Shown piece after piece: positions 44,283 to 52,143 of a stretch of DNA of 64,000 nucleotides. Position 1 is the first letter of the stretch. Each line of letters opens with the position of its first letter. Where the stretch lies: the NCBI GenBank assembly GCA_963820965.1, contig CAWGCC010000031.1, forward strand, positions 186,001 to 250,000, in the 5' to 3' direction. This DNA is from DATEDA01 sp963820965 (GTDB lineage Bacteria > Pseudomonadota > Gammaproteobacteria > Burkholderiales > SG8-39). The notes under the pieces were generated by a model. It ran no database searches and was not told the origin of the DNA. It was given only the letters and a program-made list of their open reading frames with translations. The translations under genes were made by a program, and so were the position numbers.

Positions 44283-44660
44283 TCAAGGTCGACGCCAGTA
44301 CGGGTACGGCCAGCCGTAGGGATAGGGGTAGGGTCCGCGGTAGTACGGCCAGCCGTACATGAAGTACGCGTCGCGAGCGCGCAGGTATTCGTCGAACCGG
44401 ACCGCGTCGATGTAGGTGCGCTGCAGGTAGTCGATGACCTGGTCCGGCACGCCCTGCTCGCGTAGCTTCGCGAGCTCGGACGCCGAGAGCGGATACACCC
44501 CCTCCGACGCCTCGATGCGCTTGATGATCTCGTCCGGCGCGACGCCGTCTTTCGCCATCTTGAGGATCTCGGCGGTGGTTGGCGGCGGGGGGAGCGGCCC
44601 GAGGCTCGCGCAGCCGGCGACGAGCAGGGCGAACGCGAGGGCAGGAAATCCGCGGTGCAT
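44283..44660 (-). CDS. Putative lipoprotein with Tyr/Pro-rich tail
   Basis: A 125-residue protein with a lipoprotein signal peptide (LLVAGC lipobox, Cys17). A helical segment resembling the short repeats found in some envelope lipoproteins follows (TTAEILKMAKDGVAPDEIIK, then LREQGVPDQVIDYLQRTY), and the C-terminal tail is rich in Tyr, Pro and Trp (YGWPYYRGPYPYPYGWPYPY). The tail resembles low-complexity surface-exposed segments. No enzymatic motif is seen. It is divergent from the ChaN gene. Confidence 0.75.
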   Translation of the reverse strand: MHRGFPALAFALLVAGCASLGPLPPPPTTAEILKMAKDGVAPDEIIKRIEASEGVYPLSASELAKLREQGVPDQVIDYLQRTYIDAVRFDEYLRARDAYFMYGWPYYRGPYPYPYGWPYPYWRRP

Positions 44661-44723
44661 GGTCGAAACTTTCCGGTTACGGGCCTATCTTAGAGGCATC
44701 CTACGGCACGGCGTTCCTTGCGG

Positions 44724-45791
44724 ATGACATCCCGTCGCGCGGCCCTGCGCGCCCTCGCGCTCGCCCCTGCGCTGCTCGCGCTTCACGCCCGCGCCCGAGC
44801 GTGGGTTTCGCGGAGCCTCGTCGACCATCCGCTGGTCGGCTCGGTCTGGGACGCGCGCGACCGGCGCTTCATCACGCGGGGCGACCTCGATGCCGCATGC
44901 GCTCGTGCCGATCTCGTGCTGATCGGCGAGACGCACGACAACCCCGACCACCACCGCCTGCAGCTAGAGCTGATCGAGGCGATGGTCGGTGCCGGCCGCA
45001 AGCCCGCGGTGGCGATGGAGCAGCTCGACCGCGAGCATCAGGCGGCGCTCGACCGCGCGCGCGCCGAGCAGCCGCGCGATGCCGGGTACGTTGTCGACGC
45101 GGCACGGTTCGACCGGCGCGGCTGGCACTGGCCGTTCTACGAGCCGATCGTCGCGTTCGCCCTGCGCAACGATCTCCCCCTCGTCGCCGCGAATCTCTCG
45201 CGCCGCGACGCCTTCGCAGTCGTCGAGCGCGGCTACGATGCGCTCGGCCAGGATGTTGCCGTCCGTCTCGGCCTGTCGCAGCCGCTCGCCTCAGCGCCGG
45301 CGACCGCGATCGAGACTGCGGTGCGCGACGGCCATTGCGGCAAACTGCCGGAACGCGTCGTGCCGCGAATGGCCGCGGCGCAGCGCGCCCGCGATGCCGT
45401 GATGGCCGATGCTCTGCTCGCGCGGGCGTCGGGGGGCGCGGTGTTGATCGCCGGGAACGGCCACGTGCGACGCGATTTCGGCGTGCCGCTCCAGCTCGCG
45501 ATGCGCGCCCCTGACCGGTCCGTGCTGGCAATCGGTATCGTCGAGGTCGCGGACGGCGCGGCGGCGGCCGAGGACTACGTCGCCCCCGCGGCGGGCGCCG
45601 CGCCCCGGCTCGATGTGGCGGTGTTCACCCCGCGGACCGAGCGTCCGGACCCCTGTGCGGACGTCGCGCCGCCGCGTGGCGCGCCACCAGGTCAGGGCCA
45701 TGACATTGGCATCGGCGTGACTTTGTCCGCAGCGCCGTCGGCGGCGGCGCCTCGGCCGGGCTTGTCGGACCGCAAAATGGCGAGGCTATAA
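44724..45791 (+). CDS. chaN: ChaN-family protein (haem-binding, EreA/Tiki-like fold)
   Basis: A 355-residue protein with a twin-arginine-like signal (TSRRAALRALALAPALLALH). The ChaN core follows: ADLVLIGETHDNPDHHRLQL, AVAMEQLDREHQ, WPFYEPIVAFALRNDLPLVA and the C-terminal GGAVLIAGNGHVRRDFGVP. ChaN binds haem and is implicated in haem iron uptake, which agrees with its place at the end of the iron island. The ATG at 44724 is preferred over a TTG at 44718. The last 45 residues are low complexity and may be a frame-shifted tail. A perfect TATAAT overlaps its stop. Confidence 0.88.
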   Translation: MTSRRAALRALALAPALLALHARARAWVSRSLVDHPLVGSVWDARDRRFITRGDLDAACARADLVLIGETHDNPDHHRLQLELIEAMVGAGRKPAVAMEQLDREHQAALDRARAEQPRDAGYVVDAARFDRRGWHWPFYEPIVAFALRNDLPLVAANLSRRDAFAVVERGYDALGQDVAVRLGLSQPLASAPATAIETAVRDGHCGKLPERVVPRMAAAQRARDAVMADALLARASGGAVLIAGNGHVRRDFGVPLQLAMRAPDRSVLAIGIVEVADGAAAAEDYVAPAAGAAPRLDVAVFTPRTERPDPCADVAPPRGAPPGQGHDIGIGVTLSAAPSAAAPRPGLSDRKMARL

Positions 45792-45792
45792 T
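45762..45792 (+). promoter_or_regulatory. Putative sigma70 promoter for ugpB
   Basis: TATAAT at 45787-45792 is a perfect -10 hexamer overlapping the chaN stop codon. TTGTCG at 45762-45767 is the best -35 match, with a slightly long 19-base spacer. The ugpB ATG follows 58 bases after the -10. Confidence 0.5.
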
Positions 45793-45849
45793 CGCCCTCC
45801 AATAACTTCACAAGGGGCCGCTGCCCGCTTCGCGGCCGTACAGACTCCG

Positions 45850-47169
45850 ATGAAGATCGTGCGCCTCCTCAGCCTCTTCGCCGCCGCCGCAATCGCGTCC
45901 TCCGCCGTGCGCGCCGCGACCGAGATCCAGTTCTGGCACGCCATGGACGGCGCGCTCGGCGACCAACTGAAGACGGTCGTCGACCGGTTCAACGGCGCGC
46001 AACGGGACTACGTGGTCGTGTCCGTGTTCAAGGGCGGCTACGACGAGACGCTCGCCGCGGGAACGGCGGCATCGCTCGCGGGCAAGGGACCGCACATCCT
46101 GCAGGTGTACGAGGTCGGCACCGCAAACATGATGTCGGCGAAACGCCTGGTGAAGCCGCTCTACCAGCTCATGCGCGAAGCCGGCGAGCAGTTCGACCCG
46201 AGGACCTACGTCCCGGCGGTCGCGAGCTTCTACGCCGACGCGAAGGGCAACCTGCAGTCGCTGCCGTTCAACATCTCGACGCCGGTGCTCTACGTCAACC
46301 GCAACGCCCTCGATACCGCCGGCGTGAAGCCCAACGTCGAGCTCAAGACCTGGTATCAGCTGCAAGAGGTGCTGCTGGAGGTGCGCGAGAAGTTCCCGGA
46401 AGGCTGCGGGCTCACGACGACCTGGCCGTCGTGGGTGATGCTGGAGAACCTGCTCGCGTGGCACAACGAGGAGTACGCCTCGCGCGGCAACGGCTACGAC
46501 GGGCTCGACGCACAGCTCACCTTCAACACCCGGCTCGCAATCCGGCACATCTCGCTGATGACGGCATGGACCAAAGGCAAGATCTTCAGCTACTCGGGCC
46601 GGCGCGACGAGGGCGAGCGGCGCTTCGCGCGGGGCGAGTGCTCCATGCTGACCGCGTCCTCGGCGTCCTATGGCAACCTGACGCGCGACGTGCGGTTCGA
46701 GCTCGCCGTCCTGCCGCTGCCCCATTACGACGACGTCAACGCGGCGCCGTACAACACGCTGATGGGCGGCGCGAGCCTGTGGGCGATGAACGGCAAGACG
46801 TCGGCCGAGTTGAAGGGGGTGGCGCGGTTCTTCTCCTACCTGTCGCGACCCGAGGTGCAAGCCGAATGGCACCAGAAAACCGGCTACCTCCCGATCACCC
46901 GAGCGGCGTACGATCTCACGCTCAAATCCGGCTATTACCAGACGTTTCCCGGTACCGACGTGGCCCTGCGGGAGCTGCTGGACACGAAGCGTGCGCCGCA
47001 GGCGTTCTCGCGCGGCATCCGGCTCGGCAACCATCTGATGATCCGCGCCGTCGTCGACGAGGAGCTGGAGCAGGCGTGGGCGGCGGTCAAGCCGCCCAAG
47101 CAGGCGCTCGACGACGCCGTAAAGCGCGGCAACGATCTCCTGCGGCGGTTCGAGCGAGCGAACAAGTGA
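45850..47169 (+). CDS. ugpB: Glycerol-3-phosphate ABC transporter substrate-binding protein
   Basis: A 439-residue periplasmic binding protein of family 1. The signal peptide ends at VRAATE (about residue 23). The UgpB hallmarks are IQFWHAMDGALGDQLKTVVD, KGPHILQVYEVGTANMM, LPFNISTPVLYVNRNAL, MLTASSASYGN and MGGASLWAMNG. It captures sn-glycerol 3-phosphate or glycerophosphodiesters. The usual ugpA, ugpE and ugpC genes are not next to it; downstream lie intergenic repeats and a convergent gene, so it is an orphan here or the rest is elsewhere. Confidence 0.93.
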   Translation: MKIVRLLSLFAAAAIASSAVRAATEIQFWHAMDGALGDQLKTVVDRFNGAQRDYVVVSVFKGGYDETLAAGTAASLAGKGPHILQVYEVGTANMMSAKRLVKPLYQLMREAGEQFDPRTYVPAVASFYADAKGNLQSLPFNISTPVLYVNRNALDTAGVKPNVELKTWYQLQEVLLEVREKFPEGCGLTTTWPSWVMLENLLAWHNEEYASRGNGYDGLDAQLTFNTRLAIRHISLMTAWTKGKIFSYSGRRDEGERRFARGECSMLTASSASYGNLTRDVRFELAVLPLPHYDDVNAAPYNTLMGGASLWAMNGKTSAELKGVARFFSYLSRPEVQAEWHQKTGYLPITRAAYDLTLKSGYYQTFPGTDVALRELLDTKRAPQAFSRGIRLGNHLMIRAVVDEELEQAWAAVKPPKQALDDAVKRGNDLLRRFERANK

Positions 47170-47184
47170 CGTCGCGTTAGCGAC

Positions 47185-47279
47185 GTCATCCCGGCGCAAG
47201 CCGGGATCCAGTTCAACCGAGCGACGTCATCCGGCGCAAGCCGGGATGCAGTAGGGCTCTTGCCTGCGCCGGAGTGACG
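47185..47279. repeat. Intergenic palindromic repeats (two direct copies plus an inverted end)
   Basis: GTCATCCCGGCGCAAGCCGG begins copy 1 (47185-47211), and a shortened copy with one base missing lies at 47226-47251. Near 47263-47279 TGCGCCGGAGTGACG is the complementary end of the same element. CCCGGC and GCCGGG form a hairpin in copy 1. This CATCCCGGCGCAAGCCGGGAT family is common in proteobacterial spacers. It sits between convergent genes, where it can act as a bidirectional transcription barrier. Confidence 0.85.
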
Positions 47280-47281
47280 CC

Positions 47282-48658
47282 CTAAAAGGGCAGCGCGGCG
47301 CCGGGCTTCGCGGCGAGGAGCACGCGCCGGAAATCGTCCTGGATGCGCTTGAGGCCGGCATCGTCCTGCGCCTCGAACCGCAGCACGATCACCGGCGTCG
47401 TGTTGGACGCACGGGCGAGCCCGAAGCCGTCGGCGTACTCGACACGCAAGCCGTCCAGCGTGATCACCTCCTGCGCGTCGGGGAAGCGCGCCGTGCGCTG
47501 CAGCTCGGCGATCAACCGATGCGGCTCCCCCTCCGCGAGCTGCCAGTGCAGCTCCGGCGTCGCGAGCGATTCGGGCAGCGCGTCGAGCACGGCGCCCGGA
47601 TCGGCGGAGCGCGACAGGATCTCCAGCAGCCGCGCGCCCGCGTACAGGCCGTCGTCGAATCCGTACCAGCGCTCGACGAAGAAGGTGTGTCCGCTCATCT
47701 CCCCGGCAAGCGGCGCGCCAAGCTCCCTCAGCTTGGCCTTGATCAGCGAGTGGCCGGTCTTCCAGAGCACCGGCCTCCCGCCGTGCCGCCGGATCCACGG
47801 CGCGAGGTTGCCCGTGGATTTCACGTCGTACACGACTTCGGCGCCGGGCATCCGCGCGAGCACGTCGGCGGCGAACAGCATGAGCTGCCGGTCCGCATAC
47901 ACGATGTGGCCGTCCTTCGTCACCACGCCGAGCCGGTCGCCGTCGCCGTCGAAGGCGAGGCCGAGCTCGGCATCGGAGGACGCGAGCGTCGCGATCACGT
48001 CCTGCAGGTTCTTCGGCTGAGTCGGATCGGGATGGTGGTTCGGGAACGTGCCGTCGACCTCGCAAAAGAGCTCCCGCACCTCGCAGCCCAGGCGGCGGTA
48101 GAGTTCCGGAGCAGTCGCACCGGCCACGCCGTTGCCGCAGTCCACGACGAGCTTCATCGGCCGCGCAAGCCTCACGTCTCCCGCGATGCGCGCGAGGTAG
48201 GCCTCGCGGATGTCGGCGGTGCGGTAAGCGCCGCTCCCGGTCGCGAAGTCGTCCCGTTCGATCCGCTCGCGCAGGCGCTGCACCGCGTCGCCCGCGAGGG
48301 TCGTGCCCGCGACCACCATCTTCAGGCCGTTGTAGTCGGGCGGGTTGTGACTGCCCGTGACCGCGACGGCGCTGGCGCAGCCGAGGTGATGCGCGGCGAA
48401 GTAGGCCATCGGCGTCGTCACCATGCCGATGTCGAGCACGTCGACCCCGCTCGCCCGCAGCCCGCGGGTGAGCGCCTGCGAAAGCTCCGGTCCGGAGAGC
48501 CGCCCGTCGCGGCCGACCGCAACGCCGGCGCCGCCCGCGCTCCGCACCTCGGTGCCGAGCGCGCGGCCGATCAGCTCGACCACCGGCGCCGAGAGCTGGC
48601 GGCCGACGACGCCACGGATATCATAAGCTTTGAAGATCTCGGGCGGGACGCGGCTCAT
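47282..48658 (-). CDS. algC: Phosphomannomutase/phosphoglucomutase
   Basis: A 458-residue alpha-D-phosphohexomutase. The phosphoserine loop is TGSHNP (Ser103), the metal-binding loop AFDGDGDRLG and the sugar-binding loop GEMSGHTFF; the C-terminal phosphate-binding domain contains RASNTTPVIVLRFEA. It interconverts hexose 6-phosphate and 1-phosphate to supply GDP-mannose and UDP-glucose for LPS and exopolysaccharide. The ATG at 48658 overlaps the stop of the upstream YheT-like gene by four bases. Confidence 0.96.
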   Translation of the reverse strand: MSRVPPEIFKAYDIRGVVGRQLSAPVVELIGRALGTEVRSAGGAGVAVGRDGRLSGPELSQALTRGLRASGVDVLDIGMVTTPMAYFAAHHLGCASAVAVTGSHNPPDYNGLKMVVAGTTLAGDAVQRLRERIERDDFATGSGAYRTADIREAYLARIAGDVRLARPMKLVVDCGNGVAGATAPELYRRLGCEVRELFCEVDGTFPNHHPDPTQPKNLQDVIATLASSDAELGLAFDGDGDRLGVVTKDGHIVYADRQLMLFAADVLARMPGAEVVYDVKSTGNLAPWIRRHGGRPVLWKTGHSLIKAKLRELGAPLAGEMSGHTFFVERWYGFDDGLYAGARLLEILSRSADPGAVLDALPESLATPELHWQLAEGEPHRLIAELQRTARFPDAQEVITLDGLRVEYADGFGLARASNTTPVIVLRFEAQDDAGLKRIQDDFRRVLLAAKPGAALPF

Positions 48659-49641
48659 CGGCCTGCTTTCTCCAAAAACGCCGCGATCCGGCGCGGCAGC
48701 CAGTCGTAACGGCCGGGGAACGGACCGTGCACGAACCCGACGTGCCCGCCCGCCTCAGGCAGCTCCAGCGTGACGTGCGACGACACTTCGTCGGGGCGCG
48801 GGAGGCGTGGCGCCGGGAGGAACGGGTCGTTCCGTGCGTTCAGCATGAGCGTCGGCACGGCGATCCGCGCGAGCCAAGGCTTGGCGCTCGCGCGCAGCCA
48901 GTAGTCGGCTGCGTCGCGAAAACCGTGCAGCGGGGCGGTCACGATATCGTCGAACTGGCGGAGCGTCCGCGAGCGAGCGACCCGGGGGCCGTCGAAGAGT
49001 CCGGGGAAGCGCTCCAGCTTCGCCGTGCTCTTGCGCTTCAGCGTCCAGAGGAAATTTATCGTGTACACCATGTTGAACCCTCGCTCCAGCGCATCGCCTG
49101 CCGCGGTGAGATCGACCGGCGCCGACACGGCGGCCGCCGCGCGCACCACGGTCGCCGCCTCCGGTCCGCGCTCGCCGAGCCACTTGAGCAGCGCGTTGCC
49201 GCCGAGCGAAATGCCGGCCGCGTAGACCGGTGCGCCGGACTCGCGAGCCAGCCGCCGGAGCATCCAGTCGATCTCGTCCGAGTCGCCCGAATGATAGGCG
49301 CGCGGCAGGCGGTTCAGCTCGCCGCCGCAGCCGCGGAAATGGGGCAGCGCCGCGCGCCACCCGCGGCTGCGCGCCGCGGCGAGCAGCGCGCGGGCGTAGT
49401 GACTCGGGGTGCCGCCCTCGAGGCCGTGGAAGAGCACGAGGAGTGGCGCCTCGTCCGGGCCGTCGACGCGGTCCACGTCGACGAAGTCGCCGTCGGGCGT
49501 ATCCCAGCGCTCCCGCCGCACGGGCGGCAGCGCGATCGGCGTGAAGAGCGACGCGTAGATCGTTTGCGCGTTCCCGCCGGGCAGCCACCACGGCGCACGG
49601 TAGGGGCCGGGGTCGACGCCCGCTCCCGCAGCGGGGCTCAC
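48655..49641 (-). CDS. YheT-like alpha/beta hydrolase
   Basis: A 328-residue hydrolase of the YheT/ABHD1-3 group. It has the N-terminal WWLPGGNAQTIYASLF signature, LVLFHGLEGGTPSHY, the nucleophile elbow AAGISLGGNALLKWLG (Ser), PTLMLNARNDPFLP with the acid residue and the C-terminal GGHVGFVHG with the catalytic His. Substrates are probably lipid or acyl esters, but none is proven. The GTG at 49641 is the first in-frame start before the conserved region. Its stop overlaps the algC start. Confidence 0.9.
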   Translation of the reverse strand: MSPAAGAGVDPGPYRAPWWLPGGNAQTIYASLFTPIALPPVRRERWDTPDGDFVDVDRVDGPDEAPLLVLFHGLEGGTPSHYARALLAAARSRGWRAALPHFRGCGGELNRLPRAYHSGDSDEIDWMLRRLARESGAPVYAAGISLGGNALLKWLGERGPEAATVVRAAAAVSAPVDLTAAGDALERGFNMVYTINFLWTLKRKSTAKLERFPGLFDGPRVARSRTLRQFDDIVTAPLHGFRDAADYWLRASAKPWLARIAVPTLMLNARNDPFLPAPRLPRPDEVSSHVTLELPEAGGHVGFVHGPFPGRYDWLPRRIAAFLEKAGR

Positions 49642-49703
49642 ATGGCGTCCCGTACGCGTCGGCCAACCGGGACGGTGGATCGGGTGCGCCTGACGCGCCC
49701 GAC

Positions 49704-50135
49704 TCAATGCAGCACCTTCGGCGCGTCGGACGCCCCGGGGGCGGGAGCCGCGGGCGCCGGCGACGCGTGATGGACCAGCAGCCGCCAGCCGTTGCCGGTG
49801 CGAAGAAACACGTTCGTCGCCACCATCGGCGGCCGCGCCTTCGATTCGCCGGCGACGGCGATGTTCTCGTGCACGCTGTGAATCGAGAGCATCATGCCTT
49901 GCATGTACACCTGGTTGGAGAGATGGACCTGCAGACGCTGGCGCGACTTGAACATCTGCGACCAGCTCTCGCGCACCTGCTCGTAGCCGGTCAGCCGCGG
50001 GCCAGCCGGGTGGATGCAGACGATCTCCTCGTCCTCCGCCCAGACCTCCATCATCGCCTCGAGGTCGGCGCGCTCGAGCGCTTCGTAGAACGCGGCCTCC
50101 GCGTCCTGCGGCGTGGGGAACGTCGAGCGCTTCAT
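49704..50135 (-). CDS. Nuclear transport factor 2-like (SnoaL) family protein
   Basis: A 143-residue single-domain protein. It has the NTF2 cone-fold pattern: helix QDAEAAFYEALERADLEAMM, strand EDEEIVCIHPAGPRLTGYEQ, VRESWSQMF, and C-terminal strands ATNVFLRTGNGWRLLVHHAS. Members range from enzymes to ketosteroid-isomerase-like proteins, so function cannot be assigned. ATG at 50135. Confidence 0.85.
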   Translation of the reverse strand: MKRSTFPTPQDAEAAFYEALERADLEAMMEVWAEDEEIVCIHPAGPRLTGYEQVRESWSQMFKSRQRLQVHLSNQVYMQGMMLSIHSVHENIAVAGESKARPPMVATNVFLRTGNGWRLLVHHASPAPAAPAPGASDAPKVLH

Positions 50136-50176
50136 CGGCGGCGGATGGTAGCCGAATCGTCGCCGCCCCGCCGGCG

Positions 50177-50545
50177 CTATCGCGTCCCGGCCGCAATCCA
50201 GGCCGCCATCGCGTCGATCAGCGCGTCCGCTTCCCCGAGCGTCGGCAGCACACGCAAGGCGAGCTCCGGATGGCGCGCGCGCAAGGCATCGACCATCAGC
50301 GGCAGATCGCGGCGCACGTGACCGCCCGGCGCGAGAAACACCGGCACGACCGTCACATCGCGCGCGCCCCGACCGACGAGCGCTGCAACGGCCTCCTCGA
50401 GCGTCGGCGGCATGAGCTCGAGATACGCGATGGCGACGTCCGCCTCGCGCCGCCGCTCGCGCACCCGCGCCGCGAGCCGCTCGAACGGCGCCGCCCAGCC
50501 GGGATCGCGGCTGCCGTGCGCGAAGAGGACGATGCCGGCGGTCAC
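50177..50545 (-). CDS. cbiX: CbiX/SirB-type chelatase, short form
   Basis: A 122-residue single-domain sirohydrochlorin chelatase (CbiXS). It has IVLFAHGSRDPGW with the catalytic His near the N-terminus, AYLELMPPTLEEAV, and VVPVFLAPGGHVRRDLP with the second conserved His. It inserts Co2+, Ni2+ or Fe2+ into sirohydrochlorin for B12, F430 or sirohaem synthesis. The GTG at 50545 overlaps the amidase stop (GTGA), so the gene is translated from that transcript. Confidence 0.9.
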   Translation of the reverse strand: MTAGIVLFAHGSRDPGWAAPFERLAARVRERRREADVAIAYLELMPPTLEEAVAALVGRGARDVTVVPVFLAPGGHVRRDLPLMVDALRARHPELALRVLPTLGEADALIDAMAAWIAAGTR

Positions 50546-51843
50546 TCCAGCCCCTGGAATCGCAGCACGCCCTCGCACCATCGCGCGATACGCAGGAGGT
50601 GCGCGTCGCCGCCGGCGTCGCGCGCTAGCTGCAGGCCGAACGGGAGCCCGTTCCGCGCGAGGCCGCTCGGCACCGTGATCGCGGGAGCGCCGAGGAGCGA
50701 CCACAGCGTGCAGAAGCTCGGGTCGCCGGTGATGTCGCGCCGGCGCGGCGCCGGCCCGGGCGCCGCCGGCGAGATGATCACCTCGCAGCGCGCGAAGAGA
50801 TCGTGCGCGCGCTCGGCGAGGGCGGCGCGCATCGCGACCGACGCGCGATAGGAGGCGGGGGCGATTGCGGCGCCCTCGTCGAGGGCCTTGTTGAGCGTCG
50901 CGCTCAGGAGCGACCGCGCGCGCGCCTGCACCGTGCCGAGGTTGCGCGCGCCCTCCGCGAGCATGATCGTGCGGTGAACGATGTTCGCGTCGGCGAACCC
51001 CTCGGGGAGCGAGAAGCGCTCGACACGTGCGCCGGCGGCGCGCAGCGAATCGAGCACGAGCTCGAAGTGGCTCTGCGCTTCCGCCTCGGCGTCGTTCCAG
51101 GGGAAGCGCTGGAGAGCGCCGATCCAGGGGGGGCGCTCGAGCCGGGGCACATTGGCCGGGATCGACTCGGCGCCCCGGGCGAGCTGCGCCGTGAAGAGCG
51201 CCGCGTCGGCCACGCTCCGCGCGAACGTCCCGAGCTGGTCGAGCGTCTCGCTGAACTGCGCCGTACCGGCGAACGGCAGCGTGTCGGAGGTCGGCTTGAA
51301 GCCTACGATCCCGCAGAACGCCGCCGGCCGGATCACCGAGCCGTTGGTCTGGGTGCCGATCGCCGCCGGGACGAAGCCGGCGGCGACCGCCGCCGCCGAC
51401 CCGGACGAGGAGCCGCCGGGCGTGTGCTCGGCATGCCACGGGTTACAGGTCTTGCCGGGATGCATGAAGGCGAACTCGGTCGTCACGGTCTTGCCGAGGA
51501 CGAACGCCCCCGCGCGTTTCAGGCGCTCGACCACGGCCGCGTCGCGCGCGGGGCGATGGCCGGCGAACGCCCGCGAGCCCATCTCGGTCGGGAGGTCGGC
51601 GGTGTCGATGATGTCCTTCACGCCGACCGGAACGCCGTGGAGCGCGCCGTGCTCGGCGCTCGCACCGCGGCGCCGGTCGCAGTCGTCGGCGAGCGCGAGC
51701 GCGCGCGCCTCGTCGAGCGCGGCCCAAGCGCCGACGCTCGCATCGCGCTCGCGGATCCGGCGGAGGTAGTGTTCGGTGCAGGCGCGCGCCGGCATCGTTC
51801 CGGAGGCGAGCGCCCGCGCTGTTTCGATCAGGCTCAGGCTCAT
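50542..51843 (-). CDS. Amidase signature family protein
   Basis: A 433-residue amidase. The Ser-cisSer-Lys triad is visible: Lys76 (GVKDIIDT), the serine-rich loop GGSSSGSAAAVAAG at 143-156, and the nucleophile in TQTNGSVIRPA (Ser169). It hydrolyses an amide of unknown identity. The GatA-specific tRNA context is missing. The ATG at 51843 overlaps the stop of the upstream dehydrogenase remnant, and its own stop overlaps cbiX. A second amidase with similar motifs is at 55950. Confidence 0.92.
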   Translation of the reverse strand: MSLSLIETARALASGTMPARACTEHYLRRIRERDASVGAWAALDEARALALADDCDRRRGASAEHGALHGVPVGVKDIIDTADLPTEMGSRAFAGHRPARDAAVVERLKRAGAFVLGKTVTTEFAFMHPGKTCNPWHAEHTPGGSSSGSAAAVAAGFVPAAIGTQTNGSVIRPAAFCGIVGFKPTSDTLPFAGTAQFSETLDQLGTFARSVADAALFTAQLARGAESIPANVPRLERPPWIGALQRFPWNDAEAEAQSHFELVLDSLRAAGARVERFSLPEGFADANIVHRTIMLAEGARNLGTVQARARSLLSATLNKALDEGAAIAPASYRASVAMRAALAERAHDLFARCEVIISPAAPGPAPRRRDITGDPSFCTLWSLLGAPAITVPSGLARNGLPFGLQLARDAGGDAHLLRIARWCEGVLRFQGLE

Positions 51844-52109
51844 CGTCGGCGCCGCGCCCAGACCTCGGGATTGAGCGGATTCCGCGGCCTGCCGCACACG
51901 GCCTTGAGCCGTGGGCAATCGTCGAGCAGCTCGCCGTCGATGCGGTCGACGCCGATGATCGGCGCGCCGTCCTTGTCGGCGAGCCGCTCGCGCGGCGCTG
52001 CGAGCGTGAACGGGGTGTCGCCCTGGTTGTCCTCGACATCGAACCGCTCGGCGAGGCGCGCGAGGACCTCGGGGAAGTTCTCGCGGGTGACGAGGATGCG
52101 TGGTTTCAT
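51840..52109 (-). pseudogene. Internally deleted D-2-hydroxyacid dehydrogenase
   Basis: The 89-codon frame begins as a normal glyoxylate/hydroxypyruvate-type reductase (MKPRILVTRENFPEVLARLA, then ERFDVEDNQGDTPF and LLDDCPRLKAVC, about residue 71). It continues directly with what looks like the family's C-terminal tail (GRPRNPLNPEVWARRRR). The NAD-binding domain and the catalytic Arg, Glu and His residues are gone, about 235 residues in all. The deletion is in frame, like that in the ALDH gene at 12 kb. Confidence 0.8.
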
Positions 52110-52143
52110 GTCCGTGGCGCCGGCGAACGATACCACGCGGAAA

